This document shows positions 8,945 to 17,118 of a stretch of DNA of 64,000 nucleotides, piece after piece. The stretch lies in NCBI RefSeq assembly GCF_010500965.1, contig NZ_QVMI01000001.1:62001-126000 (forward strand), in the 5' to 3' direction. The notes under the pieces are model-generated. The model searched no databases. It had not been told where the DNA came from and saw only the letters and a list, made by a program, of their open reading frames with translations. Each line of letters begins with the position of its first letter. Position 1 is the stretch's first letter. The translations under genes were made by a program, and so were the position numbers. Source of the stretch: Bacteroides sp. 51. Its GTDB lineage: Bacteria; Bacteroidota; Bacteroidia; Bacteroidales; Bacteroidaceae.

Positions 8945-10912
8945 ATGAAATCAATTTATACATATATCACCACGCTTTGCATGGCACTTGTAGTTGTGTC
9001 TTGCGATTATCTCGACATCATGCCCGATGACGTAGTTACGGTCAACAGTATGTTTGCCGACCGGTACACTGCCGAAAGGTATCTGGCTACCTGCTACCGT
9101 GGACTTCCACGCCTGGCAGAAACAAACGGAAACCCGGCGCTCATCGGTTCCTTCGAAATGACATACAACAAAAGCACCGATATGCTCAATAATTCATGTA
9201 TGAAATTAGCATTAGGCCAGAATAGTGCTTCTGCCAATGTGATTAATTATTGGCAGGGAACAGACGGATGTTATGCCAATATCCGTGTATGCAACGACTT
9301 CCTGGAAGGAATTGACGGAGTAACCGACCTTACAGCCAGTCAGCGCGAACGGATGAAAGCGGAAGTGAAGCTGGTCAAAGCCTATCTGCATTTCTACCTG
9401 ATTCGCTTTTACGGCCCCATTTGTCCGATACGCGAGAACACATCCGTTAACGAGTCTACTCAAGGCGCCCGCGTACACCGTGAAAAGATAGACGATTGCT
9501 TTGCGTATGTACTCGAACTCATTCAAGAAGTGATCGACAGTGAGGCACTTCCATCCATCATCATCAACCGGGCAACTGAATTGGGACGTTTTACACATCC
9601 GGCTGCTCATATGCTCAAGGCAAGGGTATTACTATATTGGGCAAGTCCGCTATTCAATGGCAATACGGATTATAATGATTTTCTGGATCATAATAAGGAG
9701 CCTTTCTTTAACCAAACTCCCGATCCCGAAAGATGGAAACTAGCTGCCGAAGCTTGCGACAAAGCCATACTGGCCTGTGAAGAAGCCAACATTCGCTTGT
9801 TCCAGATGGGCGATTACAGTACAGGAAGTACACTCTCGGACGAGACTATGCAGGTAAACATGCTTAGAAGTTCCGTATCCGAACTATGGAATTGTGAGAT
9901 TGTCTGGGCATGCACCCGTTCGCTGGTCGATGGTGGTTTCCAGAGTTCGAGTATACCACGTCTTGAGAACGGTACGGTAGCTTTAACTACCGGGACGATT
10001 AGTTTGCCCTTTAGTACGGTCAATCTTTTCTATACTAAAAATGGTCTGCCCATCGAACACGACCCGAGTTATTATACGGATGGTATGTATCTGCCTGTCA
10101 GGTATTCAACCAATAACGAAAGCTTTACAGCGCATTATGATTTCGATTACAATTTCCGTTATGTAATTGAGAACGAAACAACTGCCGGCATGAACTTCGA
10201 CCGGGAACCTCGTTACTATGCATCGGTAGGTTTCGACCGTGGCGTATGGTATGGCAATGCATACAATGACCCAACCAATGACCAGGGAGATACACAAGCT
10301 GCTTACCGTTATCCGCGTAATCTCTTCGGCGAGTTTTCTTCCGTATGGAATGCCACCTGGTATAACGCTACCGGATTCTGGCCAAAGAAAATGGTTTCAC
10401 TGAAATCAAGCTCTACGGGCAGCGACAATATCTCTTTCCATAACTTTGCCTTCCCCGATATGCGTTATGCCGATCTGTTGCTGATGGCTGCCGAAGCATG
10501 GAACGAGGTAGAAAGCAAGCCTACGGAAAAGGTGTACAACTACCTGGATCAGGTAAGGGAACGCGCCGGACTGAAAGGAATCCGCGAAACCTATTCACAA
10601 TATGCAGATAACGCTTATAAAGGCTATCCTAATGATAAAACACGGATGCGCGAAATCATCCAACGGGAGCGCAAAGTGGAACTGGCTTGCGAGGGAATGT
10701 ACCATTGGGACAGTCGCCGCTGGAAAACAGCCTCGAAAGAACAGAACAGGATTATACAAGGCTGGAACGTATTGCGTGGCGAAACGGCCGGAGATTATTA
10801 TATCCCGACCAACCTTTTCAACCAGCAATTCACGCACCGTGATTATTTCGCACCGATACCCGATGATGATATCATAAAGAATCCACAGTTGGTTCAAAAC
10901 CCTGGATGGTAG
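8945..10912 (+). CDS. SusD/RagB-like surface glycan-binding lipoprotein (locus 1)
   Basis: 655 residues, with a lipobox ending at Cys20 (VVVSCDYLD). The N-terminal SusD-like tetratricopeptide region is followed by the C-terminal RagB/SusD block (FPDMRYADLLLMAAEAWNEV, then IIQRERKVELACEGMYHWDSRRW). It caps the SusC barrel and captures oligosaccharides at the surface. At 655 residues it is longer than typical SusD proteins (about 500-600), which suggests large surface loops. It sits between susC and two more lipoprotein genes in one transcription unit. Confidence 0.95.
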   Translation: MKSIYTYITTLCMALVVVSCDYLDIMPDDVVTVNSMFADRYTAERYLATCYRGLPRLAETNGNPALIGSFEMTYNKSTDMLNNSCMKLALGQNSASANVINYWQGTDGCYANIRVCNDFLEGIDGVTDLTASQRERMKAEVKLVKAYLHFYLIRFYGPICPIRENTSVNESTQGARVHREKIDDCFAYVLELIQEVIDSEALPSIIINRATELGRFTHPAAHMLKARVLLYWASPLFNGNTDYNDFLDHNKEPFFNQTPDPERWKLAAEACDKAILACEEANIRLFQMGDYSTGSTLSDETMQVNMLRSSVSELWNCEIVWACTRSLVDGGFQSSSIPRLENGTVALTTGTISLPFSTVNLFYTKNGLPIEHDPSYYTDGMYLPVRYSTNNESFTAHYDFDYNFRYVIENETTAGMNFDREPRYYASVGFDRGVWYGNAYNDPTNDQGDTQAAYRYPRNLFGEFSSVWNATWYNATGFWPKKMVSLKSSSTGSDNISFHNFAFPDMRYADLLLMAAEAWNEVESKPTEKVYNYLDQVRERAGLKGIRETYSQYADNAYKGYPNDKTRMREIIQRERKVELACEGMYHWDSRRWKTASKEQNRIIQGWNVLRGETAGDYYIPTNLFNQQFTHRDYFAPIPDDDIIKNPQLVQNPGW

Positions 10913-10954
10913 TGTATTAAGAGTCAATAATTGAAGAACTGAAAATGTAAGATT

Positions 10955-12148
10955 ATGAAGAAAATATATCTGATTATAGTAACAAGTTTGTTCATGATGA
11001 GTTCCTGCGACGAAAAGAGGCTGGAACCCATCACCCCAAGCCTCGGCAAACCGGGAATTCCCACGGAGATAAACGTGGAAGTCGTTGCCGGGGGAGCGAT
11101 TATCTCCTACCGCATTCCCGAAACCGAAGATATACTCGGAGTGAAAGCGGTATATCAGTTGGCAGATGGCAAAACACGCGAGGTCATGTCTTCCTTGTTC
11201 AATGACGAGGTAAAGATAGAGGGTTACGTTGATACGGCAGAAAAAAGAGTAACCCTGTATGCACTCAATCGCGCAATGACGCTGTCCGATCCGGTAGAGG
11301 TTAGCTTTACACCACTGGAAGCAGCCATCAGCAAGGCAAGAAAGAGCATGCAGATTGCCCCCGACTTTGGAGGAGCGCAATATACATGGAAAAACGAGGA
11401 TAGGGCAAACCTTACGCTTGAGGTACTGACTACAGATTCTACGGGAGTGATGACAGCAATGAAAGTCTTAACTACCGGAACCGTGGATGGAAAATATAGT
11501 CTGCGGGGTTATGATACCGATTCCCGTTGGTTCGCCGCCATCTTCCGCGATAATTTCGGGAATGCCACAGACACCATTTATCCCGTCAACCCCAATGGCG
11601 AGAAGATGCAACTGGTTCCGATATACGAACAAAAGATAGACAAGAAACAAATCCGTTTCCTATTTCTTAATAATGACGCCAGCTTCGGATACTTTGACGG
11701 AAGCGAGGACAACATGATCGACGATAATACGGAGACATTCGGCCACAGCCCCAATGGATCTATGCCGGCAGCCTTTAGTCTTGACCTGGGAAGCAGAGTC
11801 AAACTGAGCCGGGTAGTTATACATCAGCGGAATAATTATCCTTACGGGTGGGGTAACCCTAAAACATTCGAGATATACGAGTGCACAAGCAGTCCCGAGA
11901 AGAACGGCGACTGGAATCAATGGAATCATATTCTGGATTGCGAAGTCATTAAACCATCCGGTCTACCCATCGGCAACGATTCCGAAGAAGACAAAGAAGC
12001 GCTAGAGAACGGTCATGACTTTACCTTCGATCTGGAACAGGAGCCTATACAGTATATACGTTTCCGGTTCACTTCGGTATGGACGAGTTCGACTTTCTGT
12101 CACCCGGCAGAGATTACTTTCTACGGAGATCCGAATTACAATAAATAA
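10955..12148 (+). CDS. Surface lipoprotein with DUF4959 - DUF5126 - DUF5000 architecture
   Basis: 397 residues; lipobox with Cys18 (MMSSCDEKR). The N-terminal part (GKPGIPTEINVEVVAGGAIISYRIP) has the fibronectin-like DUF4959 pattern, the middle resembles DUF5126, and the C-terminal 150 residues form a discoidin-like DUF5000 domain (DNTETFGHSPN, then FSLDLGSRVKLSRVVIHQR, and IQYIRFRFTS). Proteins of this build are encoded directly after susD and are considered accessory glycan-binding proteins. Spacing to susD is 42 bases and to the next lipoprotein 20 bases, so they form one operon. Domain names are from recognition, not from a search. Confidence 0.82.
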   Translation: MKKIYLIIVTSLFMMSSCDEKRLEPITPSLGKPGIPTEINVEVVAGGAIISYRIPETEDILGVKAVYQLADGKTREVMSSLFNDEVKIEGYVDTAEKRVTLYALNRAMTLSDPVEVSFTPLEAAISKARKSMQIAPDFGGAQYTWKNEDRANLTLEVLTTDSTGVMTAMKVLTTGTVDGKYSLRGYDTDSRWFAAIFRDNFGNATDTIYPVNPNGEKMQLVPIYEQKIDKKQIRFLFLNNDASFGYFDGSEDNMIDDNTETFGHSPNGSMPAAFSLDLGSRVKLSRVVIHQRNNYPYGWGNPKTFEIYECTSSPEKNGDWNQWNHILDCEVIKPSGLPIGNDSEEDKEALENGHDFTFDLEQEPIQYIRFRFTSVWTSSTFCHPAEITFYGDPNYNK

Positions 12149-12168
12149 CGAACAAAAACAAGAGTCAA

Positions 12169-13395
12169 ATGAAAAAGATCATTCAAATAGGGTGCTGGTT
12201 ACTGTGTGCTTGTGCATTTATGGCATGCGATGACCTGATGGATACCCACAAGGAATTTATTGAGGGCGGGGAAATCATCTACGCGCCCAAACCGGACACC
12301 ATTTTCTTCGTTGCCGGAAAGAACCGGATCGAAGCGAATTACATTATTTCCAAAGCGCCGAACGTTAATTCGATCAATATATATTGGAATGGGAGCCAGG
12401 ATTCATTGGTTACGACAGTCAACCTTTCAACCGCCGCAACGGCAGGTAAGATCGTATTGAACAACCTGGAGGAGAAGGCATATACCTTCACCGTGCAACT
12501 GGAAGATAAATACGGGCACCGGTCACTAAAGACTACCGGATTCGGCACTTCTTATGGCGAGAACTACCAGAACAGTCTGCTGGGGCGACGAATCAACCAG
12601 ATGGAGAGCAACAGCGAAGGTGGTGTGGTGAAGTGGGACATTGCGCAGGAAGGTTTGGTGTACAATGAAATCAGGTACAAGGATAAACAGGGTAACACTA
12701 AAGAAGTGAGAATGGAAGCAGGCGAGCGAGACATCTTTTGTCCGGCAGCTGCAAGCGGAAGCACAATTGATTATCGCTCGGCCTACATTCCGGAAGAAGC
12801 AAGCATTGATACTTTCTTTACGGCCTGGCAAAACTCGGCCGAGGTGGGTATGAATTTCCCGCATGTTTACGAGTATGCCGACGTAGACCGGGGCAACTGG
12901 GAAGTGCTTTACTATGACAACAGTGATCCGGACGAGGGAAGTGTACAGAATATGTTCGATAATGACGAAGGGTCTTACTGGCATTCCAATTATCATGATG
13001 CTACACGGTTTCCATACACGTTCGTTATTGATATGAAAGCAAATTACTGGATAGGCAGAATGGGGGCCGCATCACGGCAGAATACGCATTACTCCAAAGG
13101 AATAACCTACTACATCACTGAAGATGCCAATTATGCTAATGATCCGAATAGCAATAACTGGATATATCTGGGCGACCTTGATCTCCGTCAGGAAAATGGT
13201 TGGCAATGGAGCACCATATCCGAAGAAACTGCCGGGAAGGAGTTGCGCGGCAGGTATCTGAAAGTGGTATTTACCAGCGGGCATAACGGTGAACACCTCG
13301 GAGCGATAGCGGAACTTGGGGTGCAACGTATTTCATCGATAGATGGTGTAATGGCGACAAACCACGGCCAGTACCCCCCCACAGTTAATCATTAA
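12169..13395 (+). CDS. Surface lipoprotein with DUF4998-like and discoidin (F5/8 type C) domains
   Basis: 408 residues; lipobox with Cys20 (FMACDDLMD). The N-terminal half (MDTHKEFIEGGEIIYAPKPD, then INIYWNGSQDSLV) fits DUF4998, a fibronectin-like module common in these loci. The C-terminal half has the discoidin pattern (NMFDNDEGSYWHSNYHD, FVIDMKANYWIGRMG, GRYLKVVFTS). It probably binds the same glycan as its neighbours. It is the second discoidin-bearing lipoprotein in this operon. Confidence 0.8.
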   Translation: MKKIIQIGCWLLCACAFMACDDLMDTHKEFIEGGEIIYAPKPDTIFFVAGKNRIEANYIISKAPNVNSINIYWNGSQDSLVTTVNLSTAATAGKIVLNNLEEKAYTFTVQLEDKYGHRSLKTTGFGTSYGENYQNSLLGRRINQMESNSEGGVVKWDIAQEGLVYNEIRYKDKQGNTKEVRMEAGERDIFCPAAASGSTIDYRSAYIPEEASIDTFFTAWQNSAEVGMNFPHVYEYADVDRGNWEVLYYDNSDPDEGSVQNMFDNDEGSYWHSNYHDATRFPYTFVIDMKANYWIGRMGAASRQNTHYSKGITYYITEDANYANDPNSNNWIYLGDLDLRQENGWQWSTISEETAGKELRGRYLKVVFTSGHNGEHLGAIAELGVQRISSIDGVMATNHGQYPPTVNH

Positions 13396-13429
13396 CTCAG
13401 TTTTCAATACGTATTATAAAAACATTACC

Positions 13430-15616
13430 ATGAAAAAGATTTGTCTTCTCTGTGTGGCATTCATCGCCACCCTAACCGCCAAAGCCTGGGACTACGATAT
13501 CCTGATCTCGACCCGGAACACTTCCCTTCTGTTCTCCGCCAATCAAGGCGAAGAACTACGATTCAGCTATTACGGCGATAAAATAACCCCGGCACAGATC
13601 GGTCAGGTACACGATGCCTGGATTGGAATGAATCGTCCGGCATACCCCGCTTTCGGAATGGACTGTACCCGCTCGCATGCCCTGCAAGTCGTTCACCCCG
13701 ACGGGAACATGACCCTCGACCTTGTAGTGGATCATATAGAAGAAAGAGATACGGAAAATGCCACGCTTACCATCATTACACTGAAGGATAAAGTCTACCC
13801 TTTCTTTGTAAAGATGAACTACAATGCCTATAAAAACTCCGATATCATCGAGCTTTGGACAGAGATCTTGCATACGGAGAAGAAAGCGGTTACGTTGCAG
13901 CGCTTCGATTCGGGTTGTCTTCCTATCCGGCGGGCAGATGTATGGGTATCTCACCTGTCCGGCAATTGGATATCGGAAACCTACGTCACTGCCGAGCCCT
14001 TGCAGCGAGGCATGAAGGTGATTAAGAACACAGACGGTGCCCGCAATGCACAAGGTGCTCATCCCGAGGTTATGCTTTCACTTGACGGGAAGCCACAGGA
14101 GAACGAAGGCCGTGTGATTGGCGCAGCACTCTGCTGGAGCGGCAATTACAAAATACGTATCGACACGGAAGACCACCACTCGCATACGCTTTTTGCCGGT
14201 ATTAATGAAGAGGCATCCGAGTATAAGCTCGAACCGAAAACCACCTTTACTACTCCTAAACTGGCTATTACGTATAGCGAAGAAGGACTAAGCGGTGCAA
14301 GCCGGAACTTCCACCGCTGGGCGCGTAACGGACAGATTCACGGGGGAGATAAGCAGCGCGACATCCTCCTGAACAGTTGGGAAGGCGTTTATCTGGATGT
14401 TAACGAGCAGGAGATGGAGAACATGATGCGCGAAATCGCGGCTATGGGAGGCGAACTTTTTGTTATGGACGACGGTTGGTTTGGCGACAAGTATCCGCGC
14501 GATCACGACAACTCATCGCTGGGCGATTGGGTAGTCAACAAGCGGAAGCTCCCGCATGGTGTGGAAGGATTGATTGCCACAGCCCGGAAGTACGGCATCA
14601 AGTTTGGCATCTGGATTGAACCGGAAAGCACCAATACCCGCAGTGAACTGTACGAGAAACACCCCGACTGGGTGATCCGTGTTCCTAACCGCGAACCACG
14701 CTACGGACGCGGCGGCACGCAGATCTTGCTCGACCTTTCCAACCCTAAGGTACAGGACTTCGTATTTGGAGTGGTAGACGACCTGATGACGAAATACCCC
14801 GGAATTGCCTACATGAAATGGGATGCCAACCTTCCGCTCTTCAATTACGGTTCTTCTTATCTGCCCAAAGACAAGCAATCGCACCTGTATGTTGAATACC
14901 ACAAAGGATTGGAGAAAACCCTCCAACGCATCCGCGCAAAATATCCCGATCTGGTTATGCAGGCCTGCGGTGGCGGCGGCGGACGTACAAGCTATGGGGT
15001 GATGCCCGCCTTTGAAGAGTTTTGGTTGAGCGATAACACCGATGCCATGCAACGCATCTATATGCAGTGGGGAACATCGTACTTCTACCCGTCCATCGCG
15101 ATGGCGCAACACGTAAGCGCAGCGCCTAATCATCAGACGGGAAAGAGCATTCCCATCAAGTTCCGCTTCGATGTGGCCATGACCGGCCGCCTGGGTATGG
15201 AAATACAACCCAAAGATATGAATGAAAAGGAAAAAGCATTCGCAAAGAAAGCCATTGCTACGTATAAAGACATCCGGCCTGTGATTCAGTTCGGAGATCT
15301 GTACCGGTTGGTTTCTCCTTTCGACAAGAAAGAGGTGGCATCGCTTATGTATTGCACACCCGAGAAAGATTGTGCAGTGTTCTTTGCCTATAAGCTGGAT
15401 CATTATGCCAATCAGGTCATTGCCCCGTTCCGCATGGCAGGGCTTGACGCAACGAAGTATTACCGCCTTCGCGAGATCAACGTCCCCGATGGGGAAAAGC
15501 CTTGCCATCTCGATGGAAAGGTGGTTTCGGGCAAACTGTTGATGACCGTGGGACTAGATATTCCGCTGCATAAAGAGTATGCGAGCCGGGTGTTTGAATT
15601 GAATGTAGTAAACTAA
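13430..15616 (+). CDS. Secreted alpha-galactosidase, glycoside hydrolase family 36
   Basis: 728 residues with a signal peptide (cleavage after about AKA at residue 18). GH36 enzymes remove terminal alpha-galactose with retention. The nucleophile motif KWDAN places Asp465; the acid/base motif SDNTDA places Asp535. Their 70-residue spacing matches characterized members. The glycine-rich ACGGGGGR loop and the MDDGWFGDKYPRD segment are also typical. It ends the locus-1 operon and would trim galactose side chains. Its last 4 bases overlap the end of the convergent HU-like gene. Confidence 0.94.
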   Translation: MKKICLLCVAFIATLTAKAWDYDILISTRNTSLLFSANQGEELRFSYYGDKITPAQIGQVHDAWIGMNRPAYPAFGMDCTRSHALQVVHPDGNMTLDLVVDHIEERDTENATLTIITLKDKVYPFFVKMNYNAYKNSDIIELWTEILHTEKKAVTLQRFDSGCLPIRRADVWVSHLSGNWISETYVTAEPLQRGMKVIKNTDGARNAQGAHPEVMLSLDGKPQENEGRVIGAALCWSGNYKIRIDTEDHHSHTLFAGINEEASEYKLEPKTTFTTPKLAITYSEEGLSGASRNFHRWARNGQIHGGDKQRDILLNSWEGVYLDVNEQEMENMMREIAAMGGELFVMDDGWFGDKYPRDHDNSSLGDWVVNKRKLPHGVEGLIATARKYGIKFGIWIEPESTNTRSELYEKHPDWVIRVPNREPRYGRGGTQILLDLSNPKVQDFVFGVVDDLMTKYPGIAYMKWDANLPLFNYGSSYLPKDKQSHLYVEYHKGLEKTLQRIRAKYPDLVMQACGGGGGRTSYGVMPAFEEFWLSDNTDAMQRIYMQWGTSYFYPSIAMAQHVSAAPNHQTGKSIPIKFRFDVAMTGRLGMEIQPKDMNEKEKAFAKKAIATYKDIRPVIQFGDLYRLVSPFDKKEVASLMYCTPEKDCAVFFAYKLDHYANQVIAPFRMAGLDATKYYRLREINVPDGEKPCHLDGKVVSGKLLMTVGLDIPLHKEYASRVFELNVVN

Positions 15617-15999
15617 CCCTTCTCCCTCTTCTCGTACTTAATTTCGGCCAGTACGCGACGCATTTCCGGATCTGCCTTGTAGCAAACACGCAGGGGCTTT
15701 ACTTTGGCGGGTGTGCACTCTTCGGGAGTGTCGCACCCCTCACTGCTGGCCGACACGGTAAACAGCCCCAAACCGTTCAGGTTCACCGTATCTCCCATAG
15801 CCAGATGCTTCCGCGTAAGGCGGGCTACAACGCTTATGGCGGCAATCACATCTTCCGGCGTCAACGAACCACGCACGGAGGCTTCGTCGGCGATATACTT
15901 CAAATCAATCACACCCGAGCTAACGGGAACACCATAATACTGCACCTTTTCTTCTTCTCCTAGTACACTTTTCTTTGTACGCACCACGTATTTTGCCAT
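15613..15999 (-). CDS. HU-like DNA-binding protein (Bacteroidota HU-HIG type)
   Basis: 128 residues. The sequence starts MAKYVVRTKKSVLGEEEKVQYY and has an HU/IHF-like core (KYIADEASVRGSLTPEDVIAAISVVARLTRKHLAMGDTV..) with a basic tail (RRVLAEIKYEKREKG). Such proteins bend or coat DNA. It is transcribed toward the GH36 gene and overlaps it by 4 bases. Its probable promoter at 16122-16129 lies beyond three evenly spaced palindromes, which would be in its transcribed leader; autoregulation is a reasonable guess. Confidence 0.8.
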   Translation of the reverse strand: MAKYVVRTKKSVLGEEEKVQYYGVPVSSGVIDLKYIADEASVRGSLTPEDVIAAISVVARLTRKHLAMGDTVNLNGLGLFTVSASSEGCDTPEECTPAKVKPLRVCYKADPEMRRVLAEIKYEKREKG

Positions 16000-16041
16000 A
16001 TGCTACCACGTTTTTTTAGTTTAGTAACTTTCTCTTACTCT

Positions 16042-16108
16042 TTGAGATGTACATCTCAATAGGTTTTAGATGTACATCTAAATAGGCTTGACATGTACAT
16101 CTCAAGAC
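16042..16108. promoter_or_regulatory. Array of three palindromes at exact 23-bp spacing in the HU-gene leader
   Basis: TTGAGATGTACATCTCAA (16042-16059) and TTTAGATGTACATCTAAA (16065-16082) are perfect 18-bp palindromes. A third copy with one arm mismatch covers 16089-16108. The GTAC centres are at 16050/51, 16073/74 and 16096/97, 23 bp apart; the linkers are also related (AATAGG). They could be cooperative operators or RNA hairpins. Confidence 0.75.
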
Positions 16109-16121
16109 ACAAATGCTACTA

Positions 16122-16129
16122 CAAAGATA
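16122..16129 (-). promoter_or_regulatory. -7 promoter element for the HU-like gene
   Basis: Read on the minus strand, 16129-16122 is TATCTTTG (TAnnTTTG). A CTTG about 19 bases upstream can serve as the -33 element. The predicted transcript has a leader of about 115 bases that includes all three palindromes. Confidence 0.55.
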
Positions 16130-16211
16130 GAAAAATAAAGCTGGGAAACAAGAAGTTTGCCGGGCGGAATAGGAAAAGCCGGCGGTGGAATAAGAAAACC
16201 AACCGATTAGT

Positions 16212-16242
16212 TTTGCACGCTAATGCTTTTTGTATAACTTTG
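16212..16242 (+). promoter_or_regulatory. Complete Bacteroidota-type promoter for the KilA-N gene
   Basis: TTTG at 16212-16215, a 19-base spacer and TAACTTTG at 16235-16242 match the TTTG / TAnnTTTG consensus. Transcription would start near 16249, giving a leader of about 48 bases ending in an A-rich ribosome binding region. Confidence 0.7.
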
Positions 16243-16296
16243 TTTCATTAGAAACATAAAACAGGACAACAACTCTAAAAATACAAGAAAAAAGAT

Positions 16297-17100
16297 ATGG
16301 CAAAGATTACAGTATTAGAAACAAATATAAATGTGGTAACTATTTATAATGAAAGTTACATCTGCATCACTGACATGCTAAAAGCAAAAGATGGTGATTT
16401 TTTTATTGCAGATTGGTTAAGAAATAGAAACACCTTGGAATATCTCGGTATTTGGGAGCGACTCTATAATCCCAATTTTAATTATGGCGAATTCGCCATA
16501 ATTAGAAACCAGTCGGGGCTTAACAGTTTCAAGATTAGCGTCAAAGAATATGTAGAAAGAACTCATGCCATAGGGATACAAGCTAAAGCCGGAAGATACG
16601 GCGGTACATATGCACATAAAGATATTGCATTTGAGTTTGGAATGTGGATTAGTGCAGAATTTAAAATTTATTTAGTAAAAGAGTTCCAACGCCTCAAGGA
16701 AGAAGAGCAAGCACAACTAGGCTGGTCGGCAAAAAGAGAACTCTCTAAAATAAACTATCGCATCCATACCGATGCCATAAAGCACAACCTTATACCGCAA
16801 GAGATTACCCCGAAACAAGCATCCATCATTTACGCCAACGAAGCCGACGTACTTAATGTAGCCATGTTTGGCACCACTGCCCTACAATGGCGTGATGCCA
16901 ACCCCGGGTTGAAAGGCAATATACGCGATTATGCTTCCATCAATGAACTCATTTGCTTGTCGAACATGGAAAACCTGAATGCGGTATTCATTAACGAAGG
17001 ACTTCCACAAAGCGAAAGATTAATCAAACTGAATCAAATAGCCATCCAGCAAATGAAAATACTTGAAGACAATCAAAGCAAGAAACTTCTCAGCGACTGA
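16297..17100 (+). CDS. KilA-N domain protein (phage-type DNA-binding)
   Basis: 267 residues. Residues about 1-135 carry the KilA-N pattern (ESYICITDMLKAKDGDFFIADWLRNRNTLEYLGIWERLYN, NSFKISVKEYVERTHAIGIQAKAGRYGGTYAHKDIAFEFGMWIS). This domain is found in phage and large-DNA-virus proteins and binds nucleic acids. The C-terminal part (KRELSKINYRIHTDAIKHNLIP...) is the extension often seen in Bacteroidota homologues. It has its own promoter and interrupts the glycan locus; no other phage gene is nearby, so it is probably a domesticated or relict phage gene. Confidence 0.85.
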   Translation: MAKITVLETNINVVTIYNESYICITDMLKAKDGDFFIADWLRNRNTLEYLGIWERLYNPNFNYGEFAIIRNQSGLNSFKISVKEYVERTHAIGIQAKAGRYGGTYAHKDIAFEFGMWISAEFKIYLVKEFQRLKEEEQAQLGWSAKRELSKINYRIHTDAIKHNLIPQEITPKQASIIYANEADVLNVAMFGTTALQWRDANPGLKGNIRDYASINELICLSNMENLNAVFINEGLPQSERLIKLNQIAIQQMKILEDNQSKKLLSD

Positions 17101-17118
17101 TCCAACCGCCAGCTATAA

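Noticed and set aside
16042-16108. Tandem repeats as a CRISPR array (also considered for the other arrays)
   Set aside because: Units are 11-44 bp with no unique spacers of constant length and no cas genes nearby.
16297-17100. KilA-N gene as part of a prophage
   Set aside because: No integrase, capsid, lysis or other phage genes flank it; the neighbours are glycan-utilization genes.
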